Source: an uncultured Eubacterium sp. (GTDB lineage Bacteria > Bacillota > Clostridia > Lachnospirales > Lachnospiraceae). Taken from it: a stretch of 64,000 nucleotides of DNA. Shown here one piece after another: positions 40,773 to 50,014 of the stretch. Under the pieces are notes generated by a model. The model had not been told where the DNA came from, searched no databases, and saw only the letters and a program-made list of their open reading frames with translations. Position 1 is the first letter of the stretch; each line of letters opens with the position of its first letter. The stretch spans positions 17,591 to 81,590 of the forward strand of contig CAJUIH010000002.1 in the NCBI GenBank assembly GCA_910586045.1. Direction: 5' to 3'. Made by a program: the position numbers and the translations under genes.

Positions 40773-42136
40773 CGCTCCCCCTCTTTCTCCCGTTCCATCC
40801 GCCGAAACATCCGAACCAATACGATCACCGCCGCAAAAGCAAGAATAAACTCCGCCGTAAACTGCGCATAGGCCAGCCCATACAACGGAAACAGCCAATT
40901 CAAAACAAACAGCGCCGGAATTTCCAATACGACTTTGCGCAAAAACGCAAAAATCAAAGAAAACAGCCCTTTCCCGCATGCCTGGTATGTGGTAACACCC
41001 AAAAAGTCAATGCATAAAAACGGAAGCGAAATACACATACCGTGCAAAAACCGGGCGCCATAGGCAATAATCTCCTCTTTCGCAATAAAAGCGCCCATCA
41101 GCCCTTCCGCAAACACATAAAAAAGCACGGCTACCGCCGCTAGAAAAGAAACCGACAGCTTGGCTGTAAACAGCAGCGACTTTTTGGCGCGTCCATAATC
41201 CCTGCTCCCAAAATTGTAGCTGATTAACGGCATCACCCCCTGCGCGGAACCAAGCGCAATCTGCATCGGTACCATGTTGACCTTATAAGCAATCCCCATC
41301 GCGGCAACCGCGTCAGAACCAAAGGCGGAAGTAAAATTGTTCAAAACCGTCATTCCGGTTACATTCAAAAGGTTCTGCACAGAAGCCGGAATCCCGACCG
41401 CACAGATCCCTAAAACAATATCTTTGCGTGGTTTTGCAAGCCCCGGATTCATACAGACATAGGAACTGCCCTTTCGAACAAAAAGCAGGACAAAGAAATA
41501 CACACATGCCATGCAGTTGGAAACAAATGTCGCCAGCCCTGCGCCTGCCGCCCCCATATGAAAATACAAAACAAACACCGGATCCAGCGCAATATTCAAA
41601 ATACATCCCGACATCGTACCGATGCTCGCATGCATCGACGACCCTTCGGTCCGCACCAGATATGCCATCACTACATTTAATATAGAAGGAACCGCACCAA
41701 GCGTCACCGTCCAAAACAAATAGTCGGCAGTCGCCGCCCGGTTCTCCGGTACTGCGCCTAAAACAGTTAAAAGCGGTGATTTGCAGACGGTAAAAAAAAC
41801 GGAAAACAAGAAACCGCTGATGATACAGGCCCATAGTCCAAATGCCGAACAGCGTTTTACCGTCGGAATGTCTTTTCGTCCAAGCGCACGCCCCATCATA
41901 CTCGACGTACCCACGCCAAACAGATTATTTACCGCATTAAACGCCAGCAGCACAGGCGAAGCCAGCGTAACGGCCGCATTTTGAATCGGATCATTTAACA
42001 TACCTACAAACCAAGTATCCGCAAGGCTGTAGATCACCATAACCAGACTGCTAAGTACGGTCGGAAGCGCCAGCGTAGCAACTGCTTTCGGTATCGGCGC
42101 TGTTTCAAATAAAGTCGTTTTCTGTGTCTGCTCCAT
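40769..42136 (-). CDS. MATE family multidrug/cation efflux protein
   Basis: 455 residues from the ATG at 42136 (aaaggacaggg upstream). Twelve membrane segments in two MatE repeats (ALPTVLSSLVMVIYSLADTW and its partner near residue 240). Exports organic cations in exchange for Na+ or H+. Heads the probable MATE-small ORF-ABC operon. Confidence 0.93.
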   Translation of the reverse strand: MEQTQKTTLFETAPIPKAVATLALPTVLSSLVMVIYSLADTWFVGMLNDPIQNAAVTLASPVLLAFNAVNNLFGVGTSSMMGRALGRKDIPTVKRCSAFGLWACIISGFLFSVFFTVCKSPLLTVLGAVPENRAATADYLFWTVTLGAVPSILNVVMAYLVRTEGSSMHASIGTMSGCILNIALDPVFVLYFHMGAAGAGLATFVSNCMACVYFFVLLFVRKGSSYVCMNPGLAKPRKDIVLGICAVGIPASVQNLLNVTGMTVLNNFTSAFGSDAVAAMGIAYKVNMVPMQIALGSAQGVMPLISYNFGSRDYGRAKKSLLFTAKLSVSFLAAVAVLFYVFAEGLMGAFIAKEEIIAYGARFLHGMCISLPFLCIDFLGVTTYQACGKGLFSLIFAFLRKVVLEIPALFVLNWLFPLYGLAYAQFTAEFILAFAAVIVLVRMFRRMEREKEGER

Positions 42137-42191
42137 TTTCCCTGTCCTTTCTGTGCGTCTCGTATGTACCATTTCCTGAATTGTAACTCTC

Positions 42192-42220
42192 ATTATAAGA
42201 CAGGGGATATGGAAAAGCAA
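42192..42220 (-). promoter_or_regulatory. Promoter of the MATE/ABC operon
   Basis: Minus strand TTGCTT (42215-42220), 17 bp, TATAAT (42192-42197). It lies directly after an intrinsic terminator whose U-run abuts the -35. Confidence 0.7.
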
Positions 42221-42245
42221 GAAAAAATACGGCCTATGGCCGTAT
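42221..42245 (-). terminator. Intrinsic terminator between E5 and the MATE promoter
   Basis: Perfect stem ATACGGCC / GGCCGTAT with a 3-nt loop (42227-42245), followed on the minus strand by TTTTTTC. It would end transcripts coming from the anti-sigma gene through E5. Confidence 0.85.
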
Positions 42246-42272
42246 TGTACTGTTTAGATCAGTGGCTGCGGC

Positions 42273-42517
42273 GACGCCGGATGGAGAAAAATTTCCCTTT
42301 CTGGTATGATTCTGAAAAAAAGCTGGAAGTTCTTAGTTTTCTGCTCTATGCACAGGATTTTCGGGCACGGATGCCCGAAAAAGGAAGCTGCTGCGCCATG
42401 GACGGCGCATCAGCTTCCGGTCCGTCCATTACCGCAAATGATCGGGCAGAAAACTTAGAACTTCCAGCTTTTCTTCAGCGGAATACCAGAAAGGGAAATT
42501 TTTCTCCATCCGGCGTC
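42273..42517 (+). repeat. Long structured hairpin element E5 (type I)
   Basis: 245 bp. Outer arms GACGCCGGATGGAGAAAAAT and complement, core TTCTTAGTTTTCTGC / GCAGAAAACTTAGAA. The centre has CAGGATTTT, hairpin 1 (CGGGCA / TGCCCG around CGGA), AAAAA, hairpin 2 (GGAAGCTGCTGCGCC / GGCGCATCAGCTTCC around ATGGAC) and CCGGTCCGT, as in E1 and E2. Confidence 0.85.
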
Positions 42518-42540
42518 CGGACATGTCATAACGTAAATTG

Positions 42541-42573
42541 CGGAATGCTTAGGGGATTCTTGGTTCCGGAGAG
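42541..42573 (+). repeat. Fragment of a type II element arm
   Basis: GGAATGCTTAGGGGATTCTT and then TTCCGGAGAG resemble the right inner arm of E3 read on the minus strand (CAGAATGCTTAGGGATTCTT, TTCTGGAGG). No partner arm is present. Probably a remnant 24 bp from E5. Confidence 0.45.
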
Positions 42574-42605
42574 CCTCTGTTCGCAATGCAACTGTACGAC
42601 ACTTC

Positions 42606-43805
42606 TTACCGCTCTACCGAAAACTCGATGCGGGCAATGGTTTTGCCATCCACGTTTTTATTCGTCACTTCCAGTACATAATCCTCCTCTCCGGTATCGA
42701 TCAGTGCAATGGACTGCACATGGCTTCCATCCTTTTGGATGTCATCATAACTGCCCACCCACTGCAGCATATTGCCGTTTTTGTCTTTGATTAAGATATC
42801 CGGATCGTTGTATTTGTCATTATATGGCTCTTGGGTAAAATTCGGCTCTTCCAAAACCAGATTCAGCGTTGCCTTTGCCTTTGTTACACTGGCTAATTTG
42901 ACGCCGTTATCTTCTTGATTGATTGTTTGTGTATGGTTTCCAGACGTTTCCACTTTGACCGGAATAGACAGCTTCCATTCCCCGCTTGCCGGTTCGGTAT
43001 ACACATATTCCCCGTCTTCCCTGTGATTGTCGAAATCAACGCCTACCAATTGCTCGATCGTAATTGCAATTGGAACGATTTCTCCGTCCTGATAGGTTTT
43101 TGGCTTCGTTTGTCCGTAAAAGCAGTAATTCTGTACGGAAATAAAAGTCCCGTCTTTTTGCCTGCGGAAAACAAACAGACCCATCCCGTCATCCTGCCCC
43201 GCGATTTTCACATTGCAGTGCGGACGGTCTTTGATCACGTCGGTCATAATCGCATCGATCCCGTCCGCGGTCAATTCCGGATTTTCCGTCTCCAAAACAA
43301 GCGTATAATACAGCATATAACCGTCACAATAGACATCCGATGCCCGCATCGTCACACCGGCGTCTTTTGCTGTAAGCTTCTGCTTCCCCGCTTCCTTGCC
43401 TCCCTCTTTTTGCACCTCTTTTCCGGTATCCTCGGTTAACTGGGTGGACTGTTTTCCGATTTTGGTATAAAGCTCCTGTTCCTCTTTTTCATATTTGCTT
43501 CCTTCGCTGCCTGCAATCAGTTTTTGAAATGTGCTGCTTAACAGCCCTTTTGCGTCGGTCTGGCTGCTGACAACCAGCGATACAGCCGCGCATGCCGCCG
43601 CTGCCGCAACGGCTGCCCGTATGCCTTTGCGTGTTTTCCTTGTTTTTGCATGTTCCTGTTCCCTCTTGTTCCCGTTCAATTTTCTTACCTCCTGTAACAG
43701 CCTTTTTTCTATTTGACGTGCTTCATCGGAGGATAACATCAGATTATCATATTCGCTGAAATCTGTTTTTACATCATTCAATAAGTCATAAATTTTTTCT
43801 TCCAT
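42606..43805 (-). CDS. Membrane anti-sigma factor, DUF4179-like
   Basis: 399 residues. N-terminal cytoplasmic part (about 1-60: LSSDEARQIEKRLLQEVRKL) for sigma binding, one membrane segment at 64-82 (AAVAAAAACAAVSLVVSS), a charged spacer and an extracellular region with a DUF4179/DUF5643-like beta fold (VTMRASDVYCDGYMLYYTLVLE). It follows the ECF sigma gene by 44 bp. It would hold the sigma factor inactive until an envelope signal arrives. Confidence 0.8.
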   Translation of the reverse strand: MEEKIYDLLNDVKTDFSEYDNLMLSSDEARQIEKRLLQEVRKLNGNKREQEHAKTRKTRKGIRAAVAAAAACAAVSLVVSSQTDAKGLLSSTFQKLIAGSEGSKYEKEEQELYTKIGKQSTQLTEDTGKEVQKEGGKEAGKQKLTAKDAGVTMRASDVYCDGYMLYYTLVLETENPELTADGIDAIMTDVIKDRPHCNVKIAGQDDGMGLFVFRRQKDGTFISVQNYCFYGQTKPKTYQDGEIVPIAITIEQLVGVDFDNHREDGEYVYTEPASGEWKLSIPVKVETSGNHTQTINQEDNGVKLASVTKAKATLNLVLEEPNFTQEPYNDKYNDPDILIKDKNGNMLQWVGSYDDIQKDGSHVQSIALIDTGEEDYVLEVTNKNVDGKTIARIEFSVER

Positions 43806-43849
43806 ACCTATGCCGTCCTTTCTGCTGTCCGGATCATGTTTTCCTGTGA

Positions 43850-44425
43850 TTAGAAGCGTATATTTTGCACGGTCTGCGCTGGTTCTTCCTGTATGAAATG
43901 TTTGCGGATCCGGCGCCTGCCGCGGGATACATGGTTGTAGATGGCCGATTTTTTCATACCCGTTTCCATGCTGACCTCTTCCACTGACATTTCTTCTACA
44001 TATAATTTCCAGAACAGGCCGCGGTCTTTTTCATCCAGACATGTCAGCATCCGTTCCATTTCACTTGATATTTCCCGGTCGATCAATTGTTCCAGTGCGG
44101 CGTCTTCTTCTGCAAACGCCGCCTCTTCCAGGCTTACCTGACGGAGTTCTTTTTGATATTCCCTAAGATAATCCACCGCCCGATACCGCGCGACAGCCGC
44201 CGCCCAGTTTTTAAATGTACTGCGCGAAGCGTCAAAGGATGCGATATGCTGCCAAATGCTAAGCAGCACATCATTGAAACATTCGTCGACCCGGCCCGGT
44301 ATTTGATATAAATGCTTGCGGATAATCGACCGCAGCAGCCCGCCGTATAGTTCTATGACATATCGCAATGCGTCCTCATTTTGCAATTGTAATTGCTGAA
44401 TATAGTTGTGTTCTCCTATTTTCAT
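43850..44425 (-). CDS. ECF-type RNA polymerase sigma factor
   Basis: 191 residues from the ATG at 44425 (gcagga upstream); an upstream in-frame ATG is less likely. Sigma region 2 (DALRYVIELYGGLLRSIIRKHL, DVLLSIWQHI) and region 4 helix-turn-helix (MSVEEVSMETGMKKSAIYNHVSRGRRRI). Paired with the downstream anti-sigma gene. Its own promoter, often self-regulated, was not identified. Confidence 0.9.
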   Translation of the reverse strand: MKIGEHNYIQQLQLQNEDALRYVIELYGGLLRSIIRKHLYQIPGRVDECFNDVLLSIWQHIASFDASRSTFKNWAAAVARYRAVDYLREYQKELRQVSLEEAAFAEEDAALEQLIDREISSEMERMLTCLDEKDRGLFWKLYVEEMSVEEVSMETGMKKSAIYNHVSRGRRRIRKHFIQEEPAQTVQNIRF

Positions 44426-44602
44426 AGTTATCCTGCCTCTTTCAGGAACCCGCGCGTTTTTTGAATGCATCCGTTGGATCCTGAACCTGTTTTTTCGTAG
44501 CTACACTTATTAATACGGATGGGCGGCAGGATTTCTATCCGTTTTTTGATTTTTTGTACACTTTACTATCGTTTATTTATTTCATTGACAAAATACCTAT
44601 AT

Positions 44603-44631
44603 TTTACATTCTATCAAAAAAGTGATATGAT
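44603..44631 (+). promoter_or_regulatory. Promoter of the lipoprotein gene
   Basis: TTTACA (44603-44608), 17 bp, TATGAT (44626-44631), about 85 bp before the start. It lies in the divergent region between the sigma factor and this gene. Confidence 0.65.
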
Positions 44632-44715
44632 TTATATAGTCAATCGTGGGAGGAGGGATCGATCAAATTAATTTCAGATTGCCGTATCAGGGAATGTCAA
44701 CCCAAGGAGGAACCA

Positions 44716-45923
44716 ATGCGAAAAAAAATCATAATCGGATTTCTGCTTTTTTCGATCATAACTGCCGGATGTGGAAACGCGGAGAATAAACCGCAGAAAG
44801 AGCATGCCCAAACAGGCACCAAACTTCAGGAAAACAGTACAAACGTACAGTCGGAATCTGAAAAGCCTCAAATAGAAAAAGAAGATACAACGACAGAAGC
44901 AGAAACCAAACACAAGCAAAAACACGAAGATCGTATAAAATCAGAAACAGGTTTTCCAGCGCATTATAAACAGCAATCAGAATCCGGAAAAGTAACATTT
45001 GATTGTGTGATTGAACTCCCGGATTCTTTTTCGAAAAATAATGTCCGCAAACTTGCCGTCTCCGATCAGTGCCAAGGGGATGAGAAACGTATTATGGCAA
45101 AATATGTGGACGGAAAAGAAATTTCCGAGGAACATCCAAGCCCGGGTGGAGATGGGATTCCAGACTCTATTTATTATGCGATGGCAGACGGGGGAGGCGT
45201 AAGCGTGGGAAACGGCTTTAGCTACAGCAGCGGATATTCAAAATATTATAGTTATGCAGGGGTATCAAATTCAGAGAACCAGGATGCATACAATTCCAAA
45301 AAAGTTTCCTTTGCAACGCCGGAGGATGCAATAGCGGGGTGAAAAAGGAAATGGCGGATATTGGGTTTTCCGCGTTTGAATTTCAGTTTCAGGTATATCC
45401 ACTGCACCATCAAATTTTAAAAAAAATGGAGGAACGATCAATCAAGGAAGGGTCGTTAAAAGAAGACAAAAAGAAATATGCATGGACAGAAGCGGATGAT
45501 GCATATATGGTTTATGCATTCCAGCAAAATGACCATATTCCTATTCTTCATCAATGGATGAGTATCTTTCGGATTATGGCTTACGATACAGTCGATAACG
45601 CACCGGTGACAGCCGTTTATTCTTCCAGAGGAATCGAAAGCCTGCGCGTTAGCCCTGTGTATGATTTTAAAGAGACGCAAAAGAAAGTTGAATTAAAGGA
45701 ATTTGCGGATATTGCAGAAATTGTGGAAGAAAAGTTTGAGAACATTTTGAATGATGCCAGTTATGTTGTGGACCGGGCAAAGCTATTTCAAATGGTACAC
45801 AGAAATGAAAAACAGGAGTATCTGGTAGAACCAGCCTGGTATTTTGAGATTATCGAAGATGGGAACAGCAGGTCCGTTACCTTGATCAATGCCGTCACAG
45901 GGAAAGAAACATTATTGCAGTAA
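44716..45923 (+). pseudogene. Frameshifted lipoprotein of unknown function (DUF6034-like)
   Basis: Two overlapping frames, 44716-45342 and 45339-45923. The first has a lipoprotein signal with lipobox ITAGC, a Glu/Lys-rich spacer and TFDCVIELPDSFSKNNVRKL, ending FATPEDAIAG. The second starts at once with VKKEMADIGFSAFEFQFQ. One G lost from a G-run near 45335 would join them into one protein of about 400 residues. The family is tentatively DUF6034. An alternative is two coupled genes with a GTGA overlap, less likely because the second has no signal or ribosome site. Confidence 0.65.
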
Positions 45924-45988
45924 TCCGCAGATCGGCAGAACCGGAAAAATGGCTTTGTTAAAATCATTCATTAGGAACAGGGGATGTG

Positions 45989-46126
45989 ATGAAAAATCAT
46001 TATTTTTTGACGGATATCAGGCGTTTATTAACAAACAGCGGCTTTTATGCCGCTATTCTCGGCGTGGCAGCCTCCATGTTTTTTTCATTAGAAAAACTCA
46101 CTAAATTTCTGATTATCTTTTCATAA
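45989..46126 (+). pseudogene. ABC transporter permease gene, 5' end only, cut by the conjugative element
   Basis: ATG at 45989 with aggggatgtg upstream, reading MKNHYFLTDIRRLLTNSGFY then AAILGVAASMFFSLEK, the cytoplasmic start and first membrane segment of an ABC-2 type permease. The frame then passes into element DNA and stops at 46124-46126. The remaining gene should lie beyond the other end of the element. The exact junction is within about 46070-46115. Confidence 0.6.
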
Positions 46127-46261
46127 GCTGGTAAATGTCGGTATAGCCTGTATTTTAGGGCTTTATCGGCATTTTCCTTTGGGAAGATACTCTGCATAAG
46201 CTGGCATTTACCAGCATGAAAATGCAACCAAAAGTAGTAAATGAGTAGTACAATCACCGAT
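46127..46261. other. Terminal region of the element, downstream of int
   Basis: Holds GCTGGTAAATG (from 46128) and GCTGGCATTTACCAGC (from 46200), related half-sites that could be integrase arm-binding repeats. No gene. Confidence 0.45.
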
Positions 46262-47458
46262 TTAAGAAGCAAGAGCCAGTCTTTCAAGTTCTGCTTTTGC
46301 TGAATTGAAAGTACCGTGTGCGTAGCACCCTAATGTCATGGTGATGTTTGAATGTCCCATGATGTATTGCAGGGTGTTCGGGTTCATTCCTTTGTTTGCC
46401 ATGTTCGTGCAGTAGGTATGTCTGAATGAGTGCGGTGTGATGTTTGGTAGCTGGTCTTTATGTGTCTTGTTGTATTTCTTCACAAGCCCACGCATCATAC
46501 TTTCGTAGTTGCCAGCCACTTTAGGGAAACCCTTTTGGTTTAGGAACAGGAAATTGCTGTAACCATTGATAACGATAGGCTCTGCCTTTCCTCTGTTCTG
46601 TAACACTCGCTTAAAGGCTTGATAGGCTCTTTCTGTCATTGGAAGCTGGCGTTCTCCTTTTTTGGTCTTAGGTGTTTCAATGTAGTAGCCGATTTCAGTA
46701 TCTTTCAATAGCTGGTGGTCTACATTGATGATACGGTTCGCCATATCTATATGGACTGTCAGACCGCAAAATTCAGAGATACGAAGCCCCGTTTCCAGAA
46801 GAATAACCACTTCATCATAATACTTGCTGTACGTCTTGTCCTGTTCCATAAAGGCAAGCAATTTTTCTTCCTGCTCTGGCGTGAGAATGACTTTAGGCTC
46901 TGAATTATCTTCCAGAACGTCGCTCAATTTGAAGCTGAAAGGATTCTTTCTGATACAGTCGTCCTCAATCGCCATATAGAATGACGCTTTCAGAGAACGC
47001 TTGTAGTTGCTAATCGTCTTGTAGGAAAAGCCATTCTCATACATTCGCATAGCCCATTCCTTACCGTCCGATAGCTTTACCGTATCAATGCTCCTTGCAC
47101 CCAGAGGGTCGTTTTCCAGAATTTTCATAAGATAATGGCGACCTTTTTCTGTGTTGCGTTTCACATTCTTTCTCTGGCTGTTCTTCTTTGCGTAAAGCTG
47201 GCAGACTGTCATTTTCCCGCCTATGGTGTTAATACCGTCGTCGAGGTCTTTCTTAATCTTTTTCTGCTTTTCCCTCAATGACAAATCTTCACGTTTCCCA
47301 GCGGGTGTCTTGTCTGTCGGAACAAGTTTCCAAGCATAGACAAACTGTGGTTGCCCGTACATATCGGTATATTTGTAAACGTATCTTCCGTCTTTTCTCT
47401 GGCTCTCTCCAAGTCGTAAATTGCGTCCCTTGCTGTCTTTTCTCTTTACATTAGACAT
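46262..47458 (-). CDS. int: Tn916-type tyrosine integrase
   Basis: 398 residues. N-terminal arm-binding domain, core-binding domain, then the catalytic domain with Arg in LLETGLRISEFCGL, HSFRHTYCTNMA and MGHSNITMTLGCYAH whose nucleophile is Tyr379. Cuts and joins element ends during integration and excision. Close to Tn916 Int in motifs and length. The ATG at 47458 has ggaaaggag. Confidence 0.97.
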   Translation of the reverse strand: MSNVKRKDSKGRNLRLGESQRKDGRYVYKYTDMYGQPQFVYAWKLVPTDKTPAGKREDLSLREKQKKIKKDLDDGINTIGGKMTVCQLYAKKNSQRKNVKRNTEKGRHYLMKILENDPLGARSIDTVKLSDGKEWAMRMYENGFSYKTISNYKRSLKASFYMAIEDDCIRKNPFSFKLSDVLEDNSEPKVILTPEQEEKLLAFMEQDKTYSKYYDEVVILLETGLRISEFCGLTVHIDMANRIINVDHQLLKDTEIGYYIETPKTKKGERQLPMTERAYQAFKRVLQNRGKAEPIVINGYSNFLFLNQKGFPKVAGNYESMMRGLVKKYNKTHKDQLPNITPHSFRHTYCTNMANKGMNPNTLQYIMGHSNITMTLGCYAHGTFNSAKAELERLALAS

Positions 47459-47537
47459 AGTGCGAAGCTCCTTTCCGTCAAGGAATGAGCCGTTGATACG
47501 CTATACTTTATTATACCATATCTACGGCTCGCTGACA

Positions 47538-47744
47538 TTAGATTTCGTCCAATGTATCAATGATTTTTTCAAACTGTTTTCGCTTAATCTGCACACGGTT
47601 TCCGTTCACAATCACCCAGCCAGCGTCGAGGTTTTCCTCTGCCAGTTTACGCAATTTCTTTTCCCCGATACGGAAGTATTTTGACGCTTCCTCAATCGTC
47701 AGCGTGTACTTCTCCCAGATAGGCACATCAGTATTGTTTGTCAT
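47538..47744 (-). CDS. xis: Excisionase
   Basis: 68 residues, winged-helix DNA-binding protein of the Tn916 Xis type: [49 protein letters not shown]. Bends element ends to favour excision by Int. It lies 79 bp before int. Confidence 0.95.
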   Translation of the reverse strand: MTNNTDVPIWEKYTLTIEEASKYFRIGEKKLRKLAEENLDAGWVIVNGNRVQIKRKQFEKIIDTLDEI

Positions 47745-48150
47745 ATATAAGCACCCCCTTTACTGTGTGTCTTTTGGAAGCAGACAGACGGCTCTGGAAA
47801 AGCTCCGCTGGTATCTCAACCAATCTCATTCCTATGAGCAAAACCACCTTTGGGACGTATCATTATCCTGTGAATACAGGTCGTGGCAAAGCGACTTTTC
47901 CAACGGTCGCTCTCGGATCACTGCATGGGTCGCTCGCTCTCTTTTGGAAAGGTCATGGCGTACAGTCTCCGTGGCTCGCTGTATCACAAACGTATCTGTC
48001 TGCTTTATTCACTTGTCAAAGAACAACGGCTGTTTATACGCCTGTCAAAGCCCATATAAATACAAAGATATATAGACTTTGAAAGATGTATAAATCCCAG
48101 AGAGGACGCAGGAAAGGGGGTAATGCGTCACTCTGTAATGGGACGTTGGT
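47745..48150. other. Gene-free region upstream of xis
   Basis: 406 bp without a supported gene. By position it should hold the xis-int promoter and control sites as in Tn916. CTTTGAAAG near 48078 is a short palindrome; otherwise no clear signal. Confidence 0.45.
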
Positions 48151-48399
48151 TTATGCTACTTTGAAATTAAGCACCTGCTCAATCAGCTTTGCTTCCAGAC
48201 GGCTACGCATATCCTCGTCAACGGTGGTATGAGGATTGCCGTATTCGTCAATGCTTGTTCGCATGGACAAGCGGGCAATATAAGGCTCGTAATGGGACAA
48301 CACAACATTCATAGCCAGAATATCGCCCTGCGAAGCTGAAACGATAACAGGGTAAGGCAGTAAGCCGTTGCCTTTATGTACCGCTTTATTCTTCTTCAT
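48151..48399 (-). CDS. Helix-turn-helix protein, Tn916 orf8-like
   Basis: 82 residues from the ATG at 48399 (tggagga). Core: VSASQGDILAMNVVLSHYEP and MRSRLEAKLIEQVLNFKVA, like the N-terminal helix-turn-helix of conjugative-element proteins. In Tn916, orf7 and orf8 products activate transfer gene transcription. Its start overlaps the end of the sigma-like gene by 14 bp. Confidence 0.8.
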   Translation of the reverse strand: MKKNKAVHKGNGLLPYPVIVSASQGDILAMNVVLSHYEPYIARLSMRTSIDEYGNPHTTVDEDMRSRLEAKLIEQVLNFKVA

Positions 48400-48814
48400 G
48401 CTGTTTTTCCTCCATTCTTTTTCTGACTTTTTCAAATCCTCTTTGACGCTTATAGTTCACTGTACGGCGTACAATTTTCAGCAGGTCGGCAATCTCGCCG
48501 TCATTGAAGCCTAAACCGTAGAGCAACAAGATAAAGCGTTCTTCCTCAGAAAGTTCCTGCAATGCTTCACTCAACAGCTCATTCTTGATTTTCACGTCGT
48601 AGCACATGACTTTGTAAAGGTCATAGTCCGTGGAATAATCATCATAAGTGGCAAGCTCCGCAAGCTGTTCTGGCGTGAGTTCTGAAAAGGAAACCTGTAC
48701 GTCATTCAAATGCTGGTAATGCTTCTGAATGTTGATAGCTTCATTCTTCAAAATCTTCTTGCAGTAACAGTCAAAGACTTTCTGGACATCTTCTGGAGAA
48801 GTGGGTCTGTTCAT
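48386..48814 (-). CDS. Sigma-70 family regulator, Tn916 orf7-like
   Basis: 142 residues from the ATG at 48814 (aaaggaggtg). A region-4-like helix-turn-helix in the C-terminal half: LSEEERFILLLYGLGFNDGE and IADLLKIVRRTVNYKRQRG. Known relatives act as transcription activators of conjugation genes. Coupled to the orf8-like gene. Confidence 0.85.
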   Translation of the reverse strand: MNRPTSPEDVQKVFDCYCKKILKNEAINIQKHYQHLNDVQVSFSELTPEQLAELATYDDYSTDYDLYKVMCYDVKIKNELLSEALQELSEEERFILLLYGLGFNDGEIADLLKIVRRTVNYKRQRGFEKVRKRMEEKQHEEE

Positions 48815-48936
48815 GTTTTCACCTCCTTTCATTTTTCAAAAGGTGGTGATTGTAACCGCTCCTTCCCCATTTCCGTCATTAATACAAATGAGAGGGTACG
48901 AGCTGGCAAAGTTTGAAAAAGAAATCCAGAAAAAGC

Positions 48937-48974
48937 AAAAAAGCCCAAGAAGTTGTGATAACCTCGTTGAGCTT
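48937..48974 (-). terminator. Intrinsic terminator upstream of the orf7-like gene
   Basis: Minus strand: AAGCTCAACGA / TTCTTGGGCTT with loop containing GGTTATCACAAC, then TTTTTTGC. It would have to be read through for orf7/orf8 to be transcribed from upstream. Confidence 0.65.
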
Positions 48975-49201
48975 TAGTGAATATAATCGACAGATAGTGA
49001 GGAAATTCTACACGGAAATAGCTGTAAACTCCCTTAACATGGATTAAAATTTTTTTGATGATTTTCTTTTATGCACTCCTGCCATTCACAATCCTCCCGT
49101 GAAGAAACCGCCTTGCCAGAATAAGGCAAATTTCAACAAGATAAGCATAAAAGATAAATCCGTCCTAATTCCGTCCAAATCCCTGTTTTTTGGCAGGAAC
49201 G
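48975..49201. other. Gene-free region between two terminators
   Basis: About 230 bp upstream of the orf7-like gene within a 440-bp non-coding stretch. No promoter was identified with confidence. Confidence 0.35.
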
Positions 49202-49248
49202 AAAAAAGGCTATCACACCCAGCAGAAATGCCGTGGTTGCGATAACCT
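49202..49248 (-). terminator. Intrinsic terminator after the 124-residue gene
   Basis: Minus strand: GGTTATCGCA / TGTGATAGCC stem with a 20-nt loop, followed by TTTTTTCG. Confidence 0.75.
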
Positions 49249-49253
49249 GTGTA

Positions 49254-49619
49254 TCAGATAATCTTTGTATTTTCTTTGATAAGCTGGCGTATCTCGTCCC
49301 GCTTTGCTGGCGGTGCTTGACTGATGAAGTCCTCTATCCATTCGTCAATCTGTTCATAGACATTTTCATCTTTAAAATATTCTGGATAGTCTTTCAAAAT
49401 ATCAAACTCCCTGTCTGTGCGTTCCGCTTCCTTGCAAGCCAGCTCTAAATGCTCACTAATCAATTCCTGTGTGCAGGAAGAATAGCCAAGAGCGGTTGTG
49501 ATATAAGTGATACGCTCAAAATCAGCCTGTGTCATAGCTTCCTTGCCTGTAAGCAGGTCATAGTCACGTTGTCCGCACAGTGACAGAAACACTTTCTTTT
49601 GCTTCTCCGCTTGAACCAT
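49254..49619 (-). CDS. Small conserved protein of the conjugative element, unknown function
   Basis: About 121 residues from the ATG at 49619 (aggag 8 nt upstream). Acidic and helical, with ALGYSSCTQELISEHLELAC and EQIDEWIEDFISQAPPAKRD. No recognised domain. Transcribed with the 74-residue gene 19 bp upstream. Confidence 0.7.
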   Translation of the reverse strand: MVQAEKQKKVFLSLCGQRDYDLLTGKEAMTQADFERITYITTALGYSSCTQELISEHLELACKEAERTDREFDILKDYPEYFKDENVYEQIDEWIEDFISQAPPAKRDEIRQLIKENTKII

Positions 49620-49638
49620 AATAGCCACTCCTAAGTCT

Positions 49639-49863
49639 TTAAAATTTTAGCTGTCTGCTGGCAGTACAGATAAATTCCTCTGGGGTAGGGGTACGGTTGC
49701 CAAACATACGCTTAAACTCTGCCTGCTGGTCTGGGTCGTCACTGTCCATTACCGCTATGATTTTATCCTGTATCTGCTCACGGACTTCTGAAACAGAAAG
49801 CCCGTACAGACGAGCCATTTCTTTAATCATTTTCTTGCTGTCCCTTTTACTGAATTTCATCAT
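49639..49863 (-). CDS. Small conserved protein of the conjugative element, unknown function
   Basis: 74 residues. Begins MMKFSKRDSKKMIKEMARLY, a basic helix followed by GLSVSEVREQIQDKI, possibly DNA-binding. Divergent from the orf9-like repressor gene across a promoter region at 49870-50010. Confidence 0.68.
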   Translation of the reverse strand: MMKFSKRDSKKMIKEMARLYGLSVSEVREQIQDKIIAVMDSDDPDQQAEFKRMFGNRTPTPEEFICTASRQLKF

Positions 49864-50014
49864 ACAGTCAGAACACCTCTTTTCTTAAAATTGATGATAT
49901 ATACCAAAAAAATTCGCCAAAAATATAGTACATAAATGTTTCATCTATACAAGCTATTATATTACACTCTGTGAATAGTTACAATAATGAAAAGCAAGAA
50001 AGGAGAGGAAAACT

